A DNA stretch of 64,000 nucleotides from Rhodanobacteraceae bacterium (GCA_024234055.1 JACKOW010000001.1:186001-250000); one strand, 5' to 3'. Counted from the first letter of the stretch, positions 9,280 through 17,886 are shown. Numbers and translations are program-made. Notes: generated from the letters alone by a model not told the origin.

Positions 9280-10533
9280 ATGGACCTCGATCTGATCCAC
9301 TACCGTGAGCTGGACGCGCGTCTGGTGTCGCTGGTCAAGGACATCAAGATGCTCAGCACACTGAGCTGGCCCAAACGCGCGCAGGAAGAATTTCTGGCAG
9401 CCTGGCGCGCCGGAAATCCTTATCTGCCCGAGGTCAAGTACAAGAAGTTTGACTACAGCGACCGTCGCGCCGGTCTGGCGGAGATCTTCGATCAGTGCGA
9501 GCCGGATCATCCGATCGGCCAGTACCTGCAGAACACCGTGATCTCCTGGCAGGTGGCCACGCTGTTGCTGGAACGCCTGGGTACGCCGCAGATGACCGAA
9601 TACTCGATCAATCTGTACGGTCGCCCGGGCGATCAGATCGCCGGATCGGCGGTCAACAACCTGCAGGCGGCCGAGCATTTCATCAGCGTGGCCGATGACG
9701 TCATGGGCAACAGCGCGCTCACTGAAACCGAATACTGCCTGTCGGCCGATATTCTCAAGAACGAGATGGAACACCGGCTGGGCGAGGTCTTCACCCAGGA
9801 CAAGGTGTCCATCGAGATCGATCCGGATCTGGTGGCCAAGGCCGCCGCCGGCCCCACGCGCATCCGCCTGCGTGCCGGCACCTGCTTTTCCGACTACGAT
9901 CTCTCGCAGCTGCTGGAGCACGAGGCCTTCGTGCACTCGCTGACCTCACTGAATGGGCGCGCCCAGAGCAATCTCGGCAGTCTGGGCCTGAATTCGCCCC
10001 GGATCACCGCCACCCAGGAAGGGCTGGCGGTGTTTGCCGAACTGGTCACCGGCTCGATCGACATTACCCGGATGAAGCGCATCTCGCTGCGCATCCAGGC
10101 GATCCATATGGCGCTGCATGGCGCCAATTTCATCGAGGTGTTCCGCTTCTTCCTGGACCAGGGACAGACCGAAGCCGAGAGCTTCACGTCAACCATGCGC
10201 GTGTTCCGAGGTGCACCGACCACTGGCGGGCATGCCTTCACCAAGGACACGGTCTATCTGCACGGCCTCCTGTCGGTGCATACCTTTTTCCGGTGGGCGC
10301 TGCGTTCGGGCAAGCTGGAACTGGCCCAGCACCTGTTTGCCGGCAAGATGACGCTGCAGGATGTGGTGGGCCTGGAGCCCTTCGTACAATCCGGATTCAT
10401 CGATCCGCCGAAGTATCTGCCGCCATGGATGCGCCGCAGCAACGGCCTTGCCGGCTATCTGTCCTTCTCGCTGTTCGTCAATCGCATCCGCCTCGATCAG
10501 GTCGAACGAGAGCATGTGCTGATGGGTGTGTAG
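9280..10533 (+). CDS. QEGLA-motif metallopeptidase (tyrosine/phenylalanine carboxypeptidase, MATCAP/DUF1704 family)
   Basis: This 417-aa protein carries the hallmarks of the family annotated as 'flavohemoglobin expression-modulating QEGLA motif protein', related to eukaryotic microtubule tyrosine carboxypeptidases. The metal site is an HExxxH motif (HEAFVH, residues 214-219), followed by TQEGLAVFAE with QEGLA at 246-250. Other segments are EMEHRLGEV and IRLRAGTCFSDYD. No signal peptide is present, so it is cytoplasmic. The start follows a TTGAGGATTC ribosome site. The bacterial substrate is unknown; removal of C-terminal aromatic residues is inferred from the eukaryotic relatives. The gene is monocistronic, with repeats on both sides. 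Confidence 0.88.
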   Translation: MDLDLIHYRELDARLVSLVKDIKMLSTLSWPKRAQEEFLAAWRAGNPYLPEVKYKKFDYSDRRAGLAEIFDQCEPDHPIGQYLQNTVISWQVATLLLERLGTPQMTEYSINLYGRPGDQIAGSAVNNLQAAEHFISVADDVMGNSALTETEYCLSADILKNEMEHRLGEVFTQDKVSIEIDPDLVAKAAAGPTRIRLRAGTCFSDYDLSQLLEHEAFVHSLTSLNGRAQSNLGSLGLNSPRITATQEGLAVFAELVTGSIDITRMKRISLRIQAIHMALHGANFIEVFRFFLDQGQTEAESFTSTMRVFRGAPTTGGHAFTKDTVYLHGLLSVHTFFRWALRSGKLELAQHLFAGKMTLQDVVGLEPFVQSGFIDPPKYLPPWMRRSNGLAGYLSFSLFVNRIRLDQVEREHVLMGV

Positions 10534-10951
10534 AAGGAACTTGCGTCGCGACCGTGGCGTCGGCAACGGTGGCGAAAATCGGGAACCGCGGTGAGCTGTT
10601 TTCAATAGCGGAACGCAGAGAACGCCGAGAGGCGCTGTTTGTTGTAGGAGCGACCTTGCGTCGCGACCGTGGTATCGGGCAGCTGTGGCGAAGATCGGGA
10701 ACCGCGGTGAGTGGGTCGCAAAAGCCGAACGCGGAGAACGCAGAGGGGCGCGGAGAACGCAGAGAGGAGCTTGTCCAGATCCAATTTGCTTTTCTCTGCG
10801 TTCTTGGCGGCCCCTGCGTTCTCTGCGTTGTTGCTCTTCCCCGCCACCGAGCGACACGATCAGCTGGTGTCGTATGCCGATGGCTCCGGTCGCGCCGCAA
10901 GGGCGCTCCTACGGGTGAACCGGCGATCTGCAGCGAAGTGGAAAAATCAGG
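10534..10951. repeat. Repeat-filled intergenic region with a ~115-bp direct duplication
   Basis: No gene is seen here. A block starting TTGCGTCGCGACCGTGG at 10541 is repeated at 10656 (period about 115 bp); both copies contain GATCGGGAACCGCGGTGAG or a one-base variant and end in AACGCRGAGAACGC. REP-like GTAGGAGCGACCTTGCGTCGCGACCG (about 10643-10670) and its inverted form (about 10885-10912) are present. The run TTTCTCTGCGTTCTTGGCGG at about 10792 is the reverse-strand counterpart of the AACGCAGAGA motifs. Confidence 0.7.
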
Positions 10952-11371
10952 CTACAGCAGCGCACCGACGACCAATGCGGCCACATAGCACAGCAGTGCC
11001 ACGGCCGAGCCCAGCAGCGGCGTGATGAACCAGTAGCGATAGGCCAGGGTGGTGAATCCGGCGAGCATCAGCAGGCCAGTGGTCTGCAGAAAGATCGACT
11101 GGAACAGGATCTGCGGGTGCGCCTGTGCGAGGTAGCCGTAGACCAGTCCGAACAACATCGCGCCCATGGAATGACTGACATTGAAGCCGATCCACATCTT
11201 CCAGATGGTGGTCTGGGTCGTGATCACCGGCGCGCTGCCGCGCATGGCCTGTTGCAGCGTGCGGTCCCTGGGCAGGAGTTTTGGCCCGTGATAGGTCAGC
11301 ACCAGATGAGCCAGACCCAACAAGCCGATGATCGACGCGCTCGTGGTCATCAGCAGTTGTGGCGTGGTCAA
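10952..11371 (-). CDS. Small integral membrane protein (four helices)
   Basis: This 139-aa protein has about four hydrophobic segments (near residues 7-27, 62-84, 90-108 and 115-138) and conserved-looking motifs WIGFNVSHSMGAMLFG and YRYWFITPL. The start is probably TTG at 11371, because AGGAGA lies 7 nt upstream; an in-frame ATG seven codons later (11350) has no such site. It is the third gene of a minus-strand set with the CPXCG and HemJ-like genes. The sequence resembles small uncharacterised membrane proteins of Gammaproteobacteria and Leptospira; no function can be given. Confidence 0.75.
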   Translation of the reverse strand: MTTPQLLMTTSASIIGLLGLAHLVLTYHGPKLLPRDRTLQQAMRGSAPVITTQTTIWKMWIGFNVSHSMGAMLFGLVYGYLAQAHPQILFQSIFLQTTGLLMLAGFTTLAYRYWFITPLLGSAVALLCYVAALVVGALL

Positions 11372-11444
11372 TTCGTTCTCCTGAGGTTGGACCGCAGCGG
11401 AGCGCTCTCAGAGCGCAGTCGCATCGGCCGATTGAGCAGGCTCG

Positions 11445-11777
11445 TCATGCCTCGTCCGGCCGTCGCGCCTCCACCATGGCATCACGGCCATCGTCCAACA
11501 CAGTGACCTTGATCTCGATCGGGTGGCAGCAATACTGGCAATCCTCGATGTAGCTCTGCACGCCGAGGGTGAGGTCGGCGCTGCTTTCATAACTCTGCCA
11601 GCAATGCGGACACTCTATCTCGATCAGCGCATCCAATGGCCGCTGACGTGCATCCTGCCCGGCTTCGAAAACTGGCTCCAGACCATAGAGCTGGTCGACA
11701 TGGGCCGCGTCCATGCGCAGGGCCGAACCGAGCAGCAGCTCGGACTCGGGCGTGGCTCGGGCGGGCTGGCGTCGCAT
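11445..11777 (-). CDS. CPXCG-motif cysteine-rich protein
   Basis: The C-terminal 60 residues match the small Cys-rich CPXCG family: IECPHCWQSYESSADLT, then QSYIEDCQYCCHPIEI. The four-Cys arrangement (CPHC and CQYCC) probably binds zinc. Homologues are usually about 60-70 aa; this one has about 45 extra N-terminal residues (110 aa in all). The ATG overlaps the stop of the HemJ-like gene as TGATG, which points to translational coupling and supports the long form. An internal Met at residue 22 is an alternative start. The cellular role is unknown. Confidence 0.82.
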   Translation of the reverse strand: MRRQPARATPESELLLGSALRMDAAHVDQLYGLEPVFEAGQDARQRPLDALIEIECPHCWQSYESSADLTLGVQSYIEDCQYCCHPIEIKVTVLDDGRDAMVEARRPDEA

Positions 11778-12196
11778 CAGAAGGACTTGGCAACCGCGAG
11801 GTAGATGATCGGAATGGCCAGCACCAGTGCAATCTCGTTGTACCAGCGGAAGAACACCGAACTGGGCAGGGCGGCGCCGGCGGCGGCCTTCTTCAGATAG
11901 CGGCCACTGTGGATGTAGAAGGCAAACAGGATGGCCACCAGCACCAGTTTCGCGTGCAGCCAGGGACCGGCGATCTTGAAATGCATCCAGAGTGTCAGGC
12001 CGAACAGGACCATGAAGGCAAACATGATGTGTCCGAACTTGTACAGCCGGCGACCCATCAGCAGCAAGCGTTCACGGATGGCGGCCGCATCACCGACCTC
12101 GGCGACGTTCACGAGGATGCGGGGCAGATAGAACACCGCCGCCATCCAGGCGATGACGAAAAGGATGTGCAGGGTCTTGATCCAGGGGTAGCTCAT
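11777..12196 (-). CDS. HemJ-like/CopD-family integral membrane protein
   Basis: This 139-aa, four-helix membrane protein begins MSYPWIKTLHILFVIAWMAA and contains YLPRILV and WLHAKLVLVAILFAFYIHSGRYLKK. These match the layout of HemJ-type protoporphyrinogen IX oxidase (UPF0093), including the early His, the YLPR segment and the H-x-K-L segment. The family oxidises protoporphyrinogen IX to protoporphyrin IX in the inner membrane. Many Xanthomonadales members are annotated only as CopD family protein, so the enzymatic role is likely but not certain. Its stop overlaps the start of the CPXCG gene. It lies downstream of atpC, beyond a strong terminator. Confidence 0.78.
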   Translation of the reverse strand: MSYPWIKTLHILFVIAWMAAVFYLPRILVNVAEVGDAAAIRERLLLMGRRLYKFGHIMFAFMVLFGLTLWMHFKIAGPWLHAKLVLVAILFAFYIHSGRYLKKAAAGAALPSSVFFRWYNEIALVLAIPIIYLAVAKSF

Positions 12197-12270
12197 CAGT
12201 CACTCAGCTTTGCGTGTTCAGGCCCTCAGAGTGCCACGGACAGAGGTCTGATTGAAGTGAATTCGGTGGG

Positions 12271-12314
12271 AGTCCTGGTTGAGGATGGCGGTGCGCCTGT
12301 CCGCGTATCAAGCG
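12271..12314 (+). repeat. ~50-bp dispersed intergenic element, divergent copy
   Basis: AGTCCTGGTTGAGGATGGCG followed by GTGCGCCTGTCCGCGTATCAAGC aligns with the copies at 9041-9091 and 55241-55290 (shared core GGCGGTGCRCCT and CGCRTATCAAGC-like end). It sits between the HemJ-like gene and the atp terminator. Confidence 0.5.
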
Positions 12315-12353
12315 TTGGAGGGTGCAAGGGCCGCAAAGCCAGCCTCGCCGTAG

Positions 12354-12414
12354 CTCTTGATCTTGCGTGCCCTCGTGCCCTCTCGCCCTCGTGCCCTCAA
12401 ACAAATGACATCCG
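12354..12414 (-). repeat. 8-bp tandem array with conserved flanks (reverse copy)
   Basis: Read on the minus strand this gives CGGATGTCATTTGTTTGAGG, four GGGC-based octamers, then ACGCAAGATCAAGA. Both flanks match the array at 5271-5346 with only a few base changes. Confidence 0.75.
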
Positions 12415-12433
12415 CAGGAGTGATCGGGCCGAC

Positions 12434-12462
12434 CAAACAAAACGCCGGCTTTCGCCGGCGTT
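12434..12462 (-). terminator. atpC: Rho-independent terminator of the atp operon
   Basis: On the minus strand AACGCCGGC-GAAA-GCCGGCGTT is a perfect 9-bp stem with a tetraloop, followed by TTGTTTGG. It lies just after atpC (stop at 12487) and is the best terminator in the window. Confidence 0.92.
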
Positions 12463-12486
12463 CTGGGTGAGCCTGATGAAGCCGGA

Positions 12487-12903
12487 TCAGTGCTTGCCGC
12501 GCAGCTTGTTGATCAGCTGCAACTGGGCAGCGGCCTCTGCCAGACGGGCCTGGGCTTCGGCAATCTCGATGGCGTCCGTGCGGTTGGCGATGGCCTTCTC
12601 CGCATCTTCCTTGGCCTGCTTGGCCGCAGCTTCGTCCAGATCCGCCGCGCGCACCGCGGTATCGGTGAGGATGGTGACGACGCTGGGCTGCACTTCCATG
12701 ATGCCGCCGGACACGTACAGGAACAGCTCTTCGTCATTGGGCTGAATCACCCGCACCTGACCGGGCTTCAGGCGCGTGATCAAGGGCGCATGGCGCGGCG
12801 CAATACCGAGCTCACCCATCTCGCCGGTAGCTACCACAAGCTTGGCCTCACCGTGAAACACGGAGGCTTCGGCACTGACGACATCGACGCGGATGGTGGA
12901 CAT
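12487..12903 (-). CDS. atpC: F1Fo ATP synthase epsilon subunit
   Basis: AtpC is the regulatory epsilon subunit of the F1 central stalk. The 138-aa protein begins MSTIRVDVVSAEASVFHGEA and keeps GELGIAPRHAPLIT in the N-terminal beta-sandwich. The C-terminal part (about 88-138, AAAKQAKEDAEKAIANR...) is the two-helix hairpin that can inhibit ATP hydrolysis. It is the last gene of the operon, separated from atpD by 209 bp that hold a long heptamer hairpin, and is followed by a strong terminator. Confidence 0.97.
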   Translation of the reverse strand: MSTIRVDVVSAEASVFHGEAKLVVATGEMGELGIAPRHAPLITRLKPGQVRVIQPNDEELFLYVSGGIMEVQPSVVTILTDTAVRAADLDEAAAKQAKEDAEKAIANRTDAIEIAEAQARLAEAAAQLQLINKLRGKH

Positions 12904-12970
12904 GGGGCTGGTGCTCCGAAACTGGTTTTTGGTGTTGCTGGGCTGCGGCGCCCGGTAAGCGTCTGCGGCC

Positions 12971-13053
12971 GGGTAAAACGTAAAACGTAAAACGTCAATG
13001 AAAGCGAAAAGCTCGGCGCTGGCGAAATTGACGTTTTACATTTTACGTTTTAC
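12971..13053 (-). repeat. Long heptamer-repeat hairpin between atpD and atpC
   Basis: The left arm (12971-12998) is three GTAAAAC heptamers ending GTCAAT. The right arm (13026-13053) is its reverse complement with one mismatch in 28 bases, and the loop is 27 nt. It lies within the transcribed operon, 67 nt from the atpC start. Related hairpins occur at 14592-14661 and 15551-15639. Confidence 0.9.
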
Positions 13054-13112
13054 CTGTGCCGCAGGGCATGAGATGCCGGTGACGCCGAGATATGCGTCAC
13101 CGGCACGGCAGA

Positions 13113-14522
13113 TCACGCCGCCACACCCATTTCCTTCGCCTTGGCCATGGCTTCATCGATGCCGCCGACCATGTAGAAGGCCTGTTCGGGCAAATGGTCG
13201 ACTTCACCGTCGACGATCATCTTGAAGCCGCGGATGGTTTCCTTCAGCGACACGTACTTGCCCGGGCTGCCGGTGAACACTTCGGCCACGTGGAAGGGCT
13301 GGCTGAAGAACTTTTCGACCTTGCGGGCGCGGGAGACGGTGGCCTTGTCTTCTTCGCTCAGCTCGTCCATGCCCAGGATCGCGATGATGTCCTTCAGTTC
13401 CTTGTAGCGCTGCAGCGTGGACTGCACGCGACGGGCGGTGTCGTAGTGATCGTTGCCGATGACGTTCGGATCGAGCTGACGGCTGGTCGAATCGAGCGGA
13501 TCCACCGCCGGGTAGATACCCAGCGAAGCGATGTTGCGGCTCAGCACCACGGTTGCGTCCAGATGGGCGAAGGTGGTGGCGGGCGAGGGATCGGTCAGAT
13601 CGTCGGCGGGCACGTAGACGGCCTGGATCGAGGTGATCGAGCCGGTCTTGGTCGAGGTGATGCGCTCCTGCAGCACGCCCATTTCTTCCGCCAGCGTCGG
13701 CTGATAGCCCACGGCCGAAGGCATGCGGCCCAGCAGTGCCGACACTTCGGTACCGGCCAGCGTGTAGCGGTAGATGTTGTCGACGAACAGCAGCACGTCA
13801 CGACCCTTGCCGGTGGCCGGATCCTTTTCGTCGCGGAAGTACTCGGCCATGGTCAGACCGGTCAGCGCCACGCGCAGACGGTTGCCCGGCGGCTCGTTCA
13901 TCTGGCCGTAGACCATGGCCACCTTGTCGAGCACGTTCGAGTCTTTCATCTCGTGGTAGAAGTCGTTACCTTCGCGGGTACGCTCACCCACGCCGGCGAA
14001 CACCGACAGACCCGAGTGGGCCTTGGCGATGTTGTTGATCAGTTCCATCATGTTGACGGTCTTGCCGACGCCGGCGCCACCGAACAGGCCGATCTTGCCG
14101 CCCTTGGCGAAGGGACACATCAGATCGATGACCTTGATGCCGGTTTCCAGCAGATCGTTGCCACCGGCCTGCTCGGCATAGGTGGGCGCCGAGCGATGGA
14201 TCACCCAGCGATCGTCTTCGCCGATCGGGCCGGCTTCGTCGATCGGGCGACCGAGCACGTCCATGATGCGGCCCAGGGTCTTCAGACCCACCGGCACCGA
14301 AATGGCCTTGCCGGTGTTCTCGGCAACCAGATTGCGCTTCAGACCGTCGGTAGAACCGAGCGCAATGGTACGGACCACGCCGTCACCCAACTGCTGCTGC
14401 ACTTCCAGCGTGATCTCGGTGCCGGCGATGGTCAGCGCGTCGTACACCTTCGGCACGGACTCGCGCGGGAATTCGACGTCGACGACGGCGCCGATGATCT
14501 GTACGACTTTGCCTTGGTTCAT
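13113..14522 (-). CDS. atpD: F1Fo ATP synthase beta subunit
   Basis: This is the catalytic subunit that makes ATP at the three alpha/beta interfaces. The 469-aa chain starts MNQGKVVQIIGAVVDVEFPR, with AGGAG eight bases before the ATG at 14522; the frame continues upstream but is not coding. The P-loop is GLFGGAGVGKTVNMMEL, and the catalytic GERTREGND and LLFVDNIYRYTLAG segments are intact. The C-terminus FYMVGGIDEAMAKA is typical. Neighbours are atpG upstream and atpC downstream, both separated by heptamer hairpins. Confidence 0.98.
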   Translation of the reverse strand: MNQGKVVQIIGAVVDVEFPRESVPKVYDALTIAGTEITLEVQQQLGDGVVRTIALGSTDGLKRNLVAENTGKAISVPVGLKTLGRIMDVLGRPIDEAGPIGEDDRWVIHRSAPTYAEQAGGNDLLETGIKVIDLMCPFAKGGKIGLFGGAGVGKTVNMMELINNIAKAHSGLSVFAGVGERTREGNDFYHEMKDSNVLDKVAMVYGQMNEPPGNRLRVALTGLTMAEYFRDEKDPATGKGRDVLLFVDNIYRYTLAGTEVSALLGRMPSAVGYQPTLAEEMGVLQERITSTKTGSITSIQAVYVPADDLTDPSPATTFAHLDATVVLSRNIASLGIYPAVDPLDSTSRQLDPNVIGNDHYDTARRVQSTLQRYKELKDIIAILGMDELSEEDKATVSRARKVEKFFSQPFHVAEVFTGSPGKYVSLKETIRGFKMIVDGEVDHLPEQAFYMVGGIDEAMAKAKEMGVAA

Positions 14523-14591
14523 GGTGTGGCTCCTGGAACGCTTGAACTTTGATGCGCTACGGCTATTTGCCGCTCGCTGAATTCTTTTTTT

Positions 14592-14661
14592 GGTCAAACG
14601 TAAAACGTCAAACGTCAACTGACAGCCGCTCTCATTGACGTTTTACTTTTTACATTTCACC
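14592..14661 (-). repeat. Heptamer-repeat hairpin between atpG and atpD
   Basis: Arms 14592-14618 (GGTCAAACGTAAAACGTCAA...) and 14635-14661 pair with four mismatches in 27, with a 16-nt loop. It fills the space between the atpG stop (14666) and the atpD ribosome site. It is of the same family as the hairpin at 12971. Confidence 0.85.
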
Positions 14662-14665
14662 GCTC

Positions 14666-15529
14666 TTAAACTGCTGCCGCGCCGCCGACGATTTCGCTGA
14701 TCTCCTGCGTGATCGCGGCCTGACGAGCCTTGTTGTAGATCAGCGTGAGATTGTCGATGGCCTTGGTGGCGTTGTCGCTGGCCGACTTCATGGCCACCAT
14801 GCGGGCGGCGTGTTCGGAGGCCAAATTTTCCAGTACGGCCTGATACACCAGGCTTTCGATGTAGCGCGACAGCACGTGATCCATGATCTCGGGCGCGCTG
14901 GGCTCGTACAGATAATCCCACTGATGCTTGCTGTCCAGATCGTCGGTGGGCAGCAGCGGCAGCAGCTGGTCGACCGTGATCTTCTGGGTCATGGTGTTGA
15001 CGAAATCATTGTAGGCCACGAACAGACGATCGACTCGGCCGTCCATGTAGCTGTCCAGCATCACCTTGATGGCGCCGATCAGCTGATCCACCCGCGGTTT
15101 CTCCCCGAGGTGGGTGACCGAGCCGACCATGTCGACCTTGAGGCGCTTGAAGAAGGCCGTGGCCTTGGCGCCGATGCAGACCACTTCGATCTGCGCGCCC
15201 TTGGCCTGCCACTCGCGGATCTCGCCGAGCAGCTTGCGGAACAGATTGGCGTTGAGGCCGCCGCACAGGCCGCGATCGGTGGATACGATGACGTAGCCGA
15301 CATGCGACACCTCGTCACGCTCGACGAGGAAGGGGTGCTGGTACTCGGTGTTGGCCTTGGCGACGTGGCCAATGACCTGGCGCATCAGCTGCGCGTACGG
15401 ACGCGAAGCCTTCATCAGCTCCTGCGCACGACGAATCTTGCTCGCCGACACCATTTCCAGAGCACGCGTCACCTTGCGGGTGTTCTGCACGCTCTTGATC
15501 TTGGTTCGAATTTCTCTTGCGCCTGCCAT
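14666..15529 (-). CDS. atpG: F1Fo ATP synthase gamma subunit
   Basis: AtpG is the rotating central shaft of F1. The 287-aa sequence starts MAGAREIRTKIKSVQNTRKV and has the conserved N-terminal helix motif TRALEMVSASKIRRAQ. STDRGLCGGLNANLFRK lies in the middle, and the C-terminal helix (ARMVAMKSASDNATKAIDNL...NKARQAAITQEISEIVGGA) contacts the catalytic subunits. Length and motifs are normal. It lies between atpA and atpD in the standard order. Confidence 0.98.
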   Translation of the reverse strand: MAGAREIRTKIKSVQNTRKVTRALEMVSASKIRRAQELMKASRPYAQLMRQVIGHVAKANTEYQHPFLVERDEVSHVGYVIVSTDRGLCGGLNANLFRKLLGEIREWQAKGAQIEVVCIGAKATAFFKRLKVDMVGSVTHLGEKPRVDQLIGAIKVMLDSYMDGRVDRLFVAYNDFVNTMTQKITVDQLLPLLPTDDLDSKHQWDYLYEPSAPEIMDHVLSRYIESLVYQAVLENLASEHAARMVAMKSASDNATKAIDNLTLIYNKARQAAITQEISEIVGGAAAV

Positions 15530-15550
15530 AGGGTGCTCGCTTCGCTCGCG

Positions 15551-15639
15551 GTGAAAAGTGAAAGGTGAAACGTGAAAGGGGCTTCCTAGTGGGTGGGAAC
15601 TGAGGGCTTTTAGTTGACGTTTAACGTTTCACGTTTAAC
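15551..15639 (-). repeat. Heptamer-repeat hairpin between atpA and atpG
   Basis: The left arm 15551-15576 (GTGAAAAGTGAAAGGTGAAA...) and the right arm 15614-15639 (TTGACGTTTAACGTTTCACG...) pair with five mismatches in 26. It is the most diverged of the three related hairpins inside the operon. Confidence 0.75.
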
Positions 15640-15680
15640 TCTACTTGCCTCAACTCCGACCTCCGTGCGGAGTGTCCCGC

Positions 15681-17228
15681 TCACCAACTCCCCGTCTTCT
15701 TGAACTCCGCAATACCCTTCTTGAAGGTCTCTTCGATGTCCTTGTTCCAGTCGCCACTGACGGCCATGTCGCTCATGAGCTGGCCGTGGTTGCTGTGGAA
15801 GTGCTGGTGCAGGGCTTTTTCGAAGGCCTGGATCTTGTTCATTGGCAGATCGTCCATGTGGCCCTCGTTGACGCAATACAGCGACAGCGCCATTTCAGAG
15901 ACCGACATCGGGGCGTACTGCTTCTGCTTCATCAACTCGGTGACGCGCTGACCGCGTTCCAGCTGGGCGCGGGTGGCGGCGTCCAGATCGGAAGCGAACT
16001 GGGCGAAGGCGGCCAGCTCACGATACTGCGCCAGTGCCAGTCGCACACCGCCGCCGAGCTTCTTGATGGCCTTGGTCTGGGCCGAGCCGCCGACGCGGGA
16101 CACCGAGACGCCGGCGTTCATGGCGGGGCGGATACCGGCATTGAACAGATCGGTTTCGAGGAAGATCTGGCCGTCGGTGATCGAGATCACGTTGGTCGGC
16201 ACGAAGGCCGAAACGTCACCGGCCTGGGTTTCGATGATCGGCAGTGCGGTCAGTGAACCGGTCTTGCCCTTGACCTCGCCCATCGTGAACTTCTCGACGT
16301 ACTCCTCGTTGACGCGCGCTGCGCGCTCGAGCAGACGCGAATGCAGATAGAAGACGTCACCGGGATAGGCTTCACGACCCGGCGGACGGCGCAGCAGCAG
16401 TGAGATCTGGCGATAGGCCCAGGCCTGCTTGGTCAGATCGTCGTAGATGATCAGCGCATCTTCGCCGCGGTCACGGAAGTATTCGCCCATGGCACAGCCG
16501 GCGTAAGCGGCGACGTACTGCATGGCGGCCGATTCCGAAGCCGAGGCGGCCACGATGATGGTGTGGGCGAGGGCGCCGTGCTCTTCCAGCTTGCGCACCA
16601 CGTTGGCAATCGAGCTCTGCTTCTGGCCGATGGCGACATAGATGCATTTGATGCCGCTGCCTTTCTGATTGATGATGGTGTCAATGGCCAGTGCGGTCTT
16701 GCCGGTCTGGCGATCGCCGATGATCAGCTCACGCTGACCGCGACCCACCGGGACCATGGCGTCGACCGACTTGTAGCCGGTCTGCACCGGCTGGGCGACC
16801 GACTTGCGCCAGATCACGCCGGGCGCAACCTTCTCGATGGGGCTCGACAGCTTGGCGCCGAGCGGGCCCTTGGCATCAATCGGATTGCCGAGCGCGTCGA
16901 CCACGCGGCCGAGCAGTTCCGGTCCGACCGGCACTTCCAGAATGCGGCCGGTGGTCTTGACCGTATCGCCTTCGCGCAGGTGCTCGTAGTCACCGAGCAC
17001 CACTGAACCGACCGAGTCGCGCTCAAGGTTCAAGGCCAGCGCGAAGGTATCGCCCGGCATCTCGATCATTTCGCCCTGCATCACGTCGGCGAGGCCGTGA
17101 ATACGCACGATGCCGTCCGAGACCGAGACGATGGTGCCTTCGTTGCGCGCTTCGGCGGAGGTCTTGAACTTTTCGATGCGCGACTTGATGAGGTCGCTGA
17201 TCTCGGAAGGGTTCAGTTGCGTCTGCAT
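15681..17228 (-). CDS. atpA: F1Fo ATP synthase alpha subunit
   Basis: AtpA is the non-catalytic nucleotide-binding subunit of the F1 hexamer. From the ATG at 17228 the protein is 515 aa (MQTQLNPSEISDLIKSRIEK); the frame extends further upstream but that stretch is the atpH-atpA spacer. Motifs seen are the P-loop GDRQTGKTALAIDTI, ALIIYDDLTKQAWAYRQ and the LLRRPPGREAYPGDVFYLHS segment with the arginine-finger region. It lies 124 nt after atpH and 151 nt before atpG, the latter gap holding a heptamer hairpin. Confidence 0.98.
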   Translation of the reverse strand: MQTQLNPSEISDLIKSRIEKFKTSAEARNEGTIVSVSDGIVRIHGLADVMQGEMIEMPGDTFALALNLERDSVGSVVLGDYEHLREGDTVKTTGRILEVPVGPELLGRVVDALGNPIDAKGPLGAKLSSPIEKVAPGVIWRKSVAQPVQTGYKSVDAMVPVGRGQRELIIGDRQTGKTALAIDTIINQKGSGIKCIYVAIGQKQSSIANVVRKLEEHGALAHTIIVAASASESAAMQYVAAYAGCAMGEYFRDRGEDALIIYDDLTKQAWAYRQISLLLRRPPGREAYPGDVFYLHSRLLERAARVNEEYVEKFTMGEVKGKTGSLTALPIIETQAGDVSAFVPTNVISITDGQIFLETDLFNAGIRPAMNAGVSVSRVGGSAQTKAIKKLGGGVRLALAQYRELAAFAQFASDLDAATRAQLERGQRVTELMKQKQYAPMSVSEMALSLYCVNEGHMDDLPMNKIQAFEKALHQHFHSNHGQLMSDMAVSGDWNKDIEETFKKGIAEFKKTGSW

Positions 17229-17352
17229 GACGGTGGTTTCCTGTAGTGGCGACACCCGGGTCGCGACCGAATCAAATTGTGTTGCTGCAATCTTGCTGCA
17301 GCCCTTAGTTCCAGTATCGGCGCGGCGGTCAGGCCGCAGCCGTGAGCAGCAC

Positions 17353-17886
17353 TTATTGCGCCAGCTCGGTTCGCAGGCGCTGCAGCTTGCCGCGCATCGA
17401 ACCATCAATCACCACGTCGCCGGCCTCGACCACCGCGCCACCGATCAGTTCGGGGTCGATGACGATGTCCAGCGTAGCCACGCGCTTGAAGCGCGCCGCC
17501 AGCGCGCCGGTCAGTTCCTGCTGCTGCACGGCGTCGATCGGCATCGCCGAGCGCACGCGCACCCGGAGGGTGCGCTCGTCTTCGGCGCGCAGCAAATCGA
17601 ACAGTTCGGCAATCTGCGGCATCAGCGACAGGCGCTGATTGCCCTCCAGCAGTGCGAGGAAACGGCCATAGCGACTGTCGCTGTTCTCACCTTCCGGCAG
17701 GAACAGGTTCAGCCGGTCGACGGCGGTCAGCTTGGGGCTGTTGATCAGGCTCTGGACGGTGTCGTTGGCCGCAATGTGCGCGGCCAGCGACAGCTTGCCC
17801 GACCACTCGGCGGCGGCCTGATCGGCCTTGGCCAGCTCAAAAGCCGCGCGGGCGTAGGGCCGCGCCAGTGTCAGCGCATTGCTCAT
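17353..17886 (-). CDS. atpH: F1Fo ATP synthase delta subunit
   Basis: AtpH (177 aa) caps F1 and links it to the peripheral b stalk. It begins MSNALTLARPYARAAFELAK, the typical delta N-terminus. The C-terminal ALAARFKRVATLDIVIDPEL with GGAVVEAGDVVIDGS and a closing GKLQRLRTEL is the conserved OSCP/delta signature. Its start codon overlaps the atpF stop as ATGA, so translation of the two is probably coupled. Confidence 0.96.
   Translation of the reverse strand: MSNALTLARPYARAAFELAKADQAAAEWSGKLSLAAHIAANDTVQSLINSPKLTAVDRLNLFLPEGENSDSRYGRFLALLEGNQRLSLMPQIAELFDLLRAEDERTLRVRVRSAMPIDAVQQQELTGALAARFKRVATLDIVIDPELIGGAVVEAGDVVIDGSMRGKLQRLRTELAQ

Noticed and set aside
13092..14552. Long plus-strand frames across atpD and other atp genes
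   Set aside because: The minus-strand products are unmistakable ATP synthase subunits in standard order.
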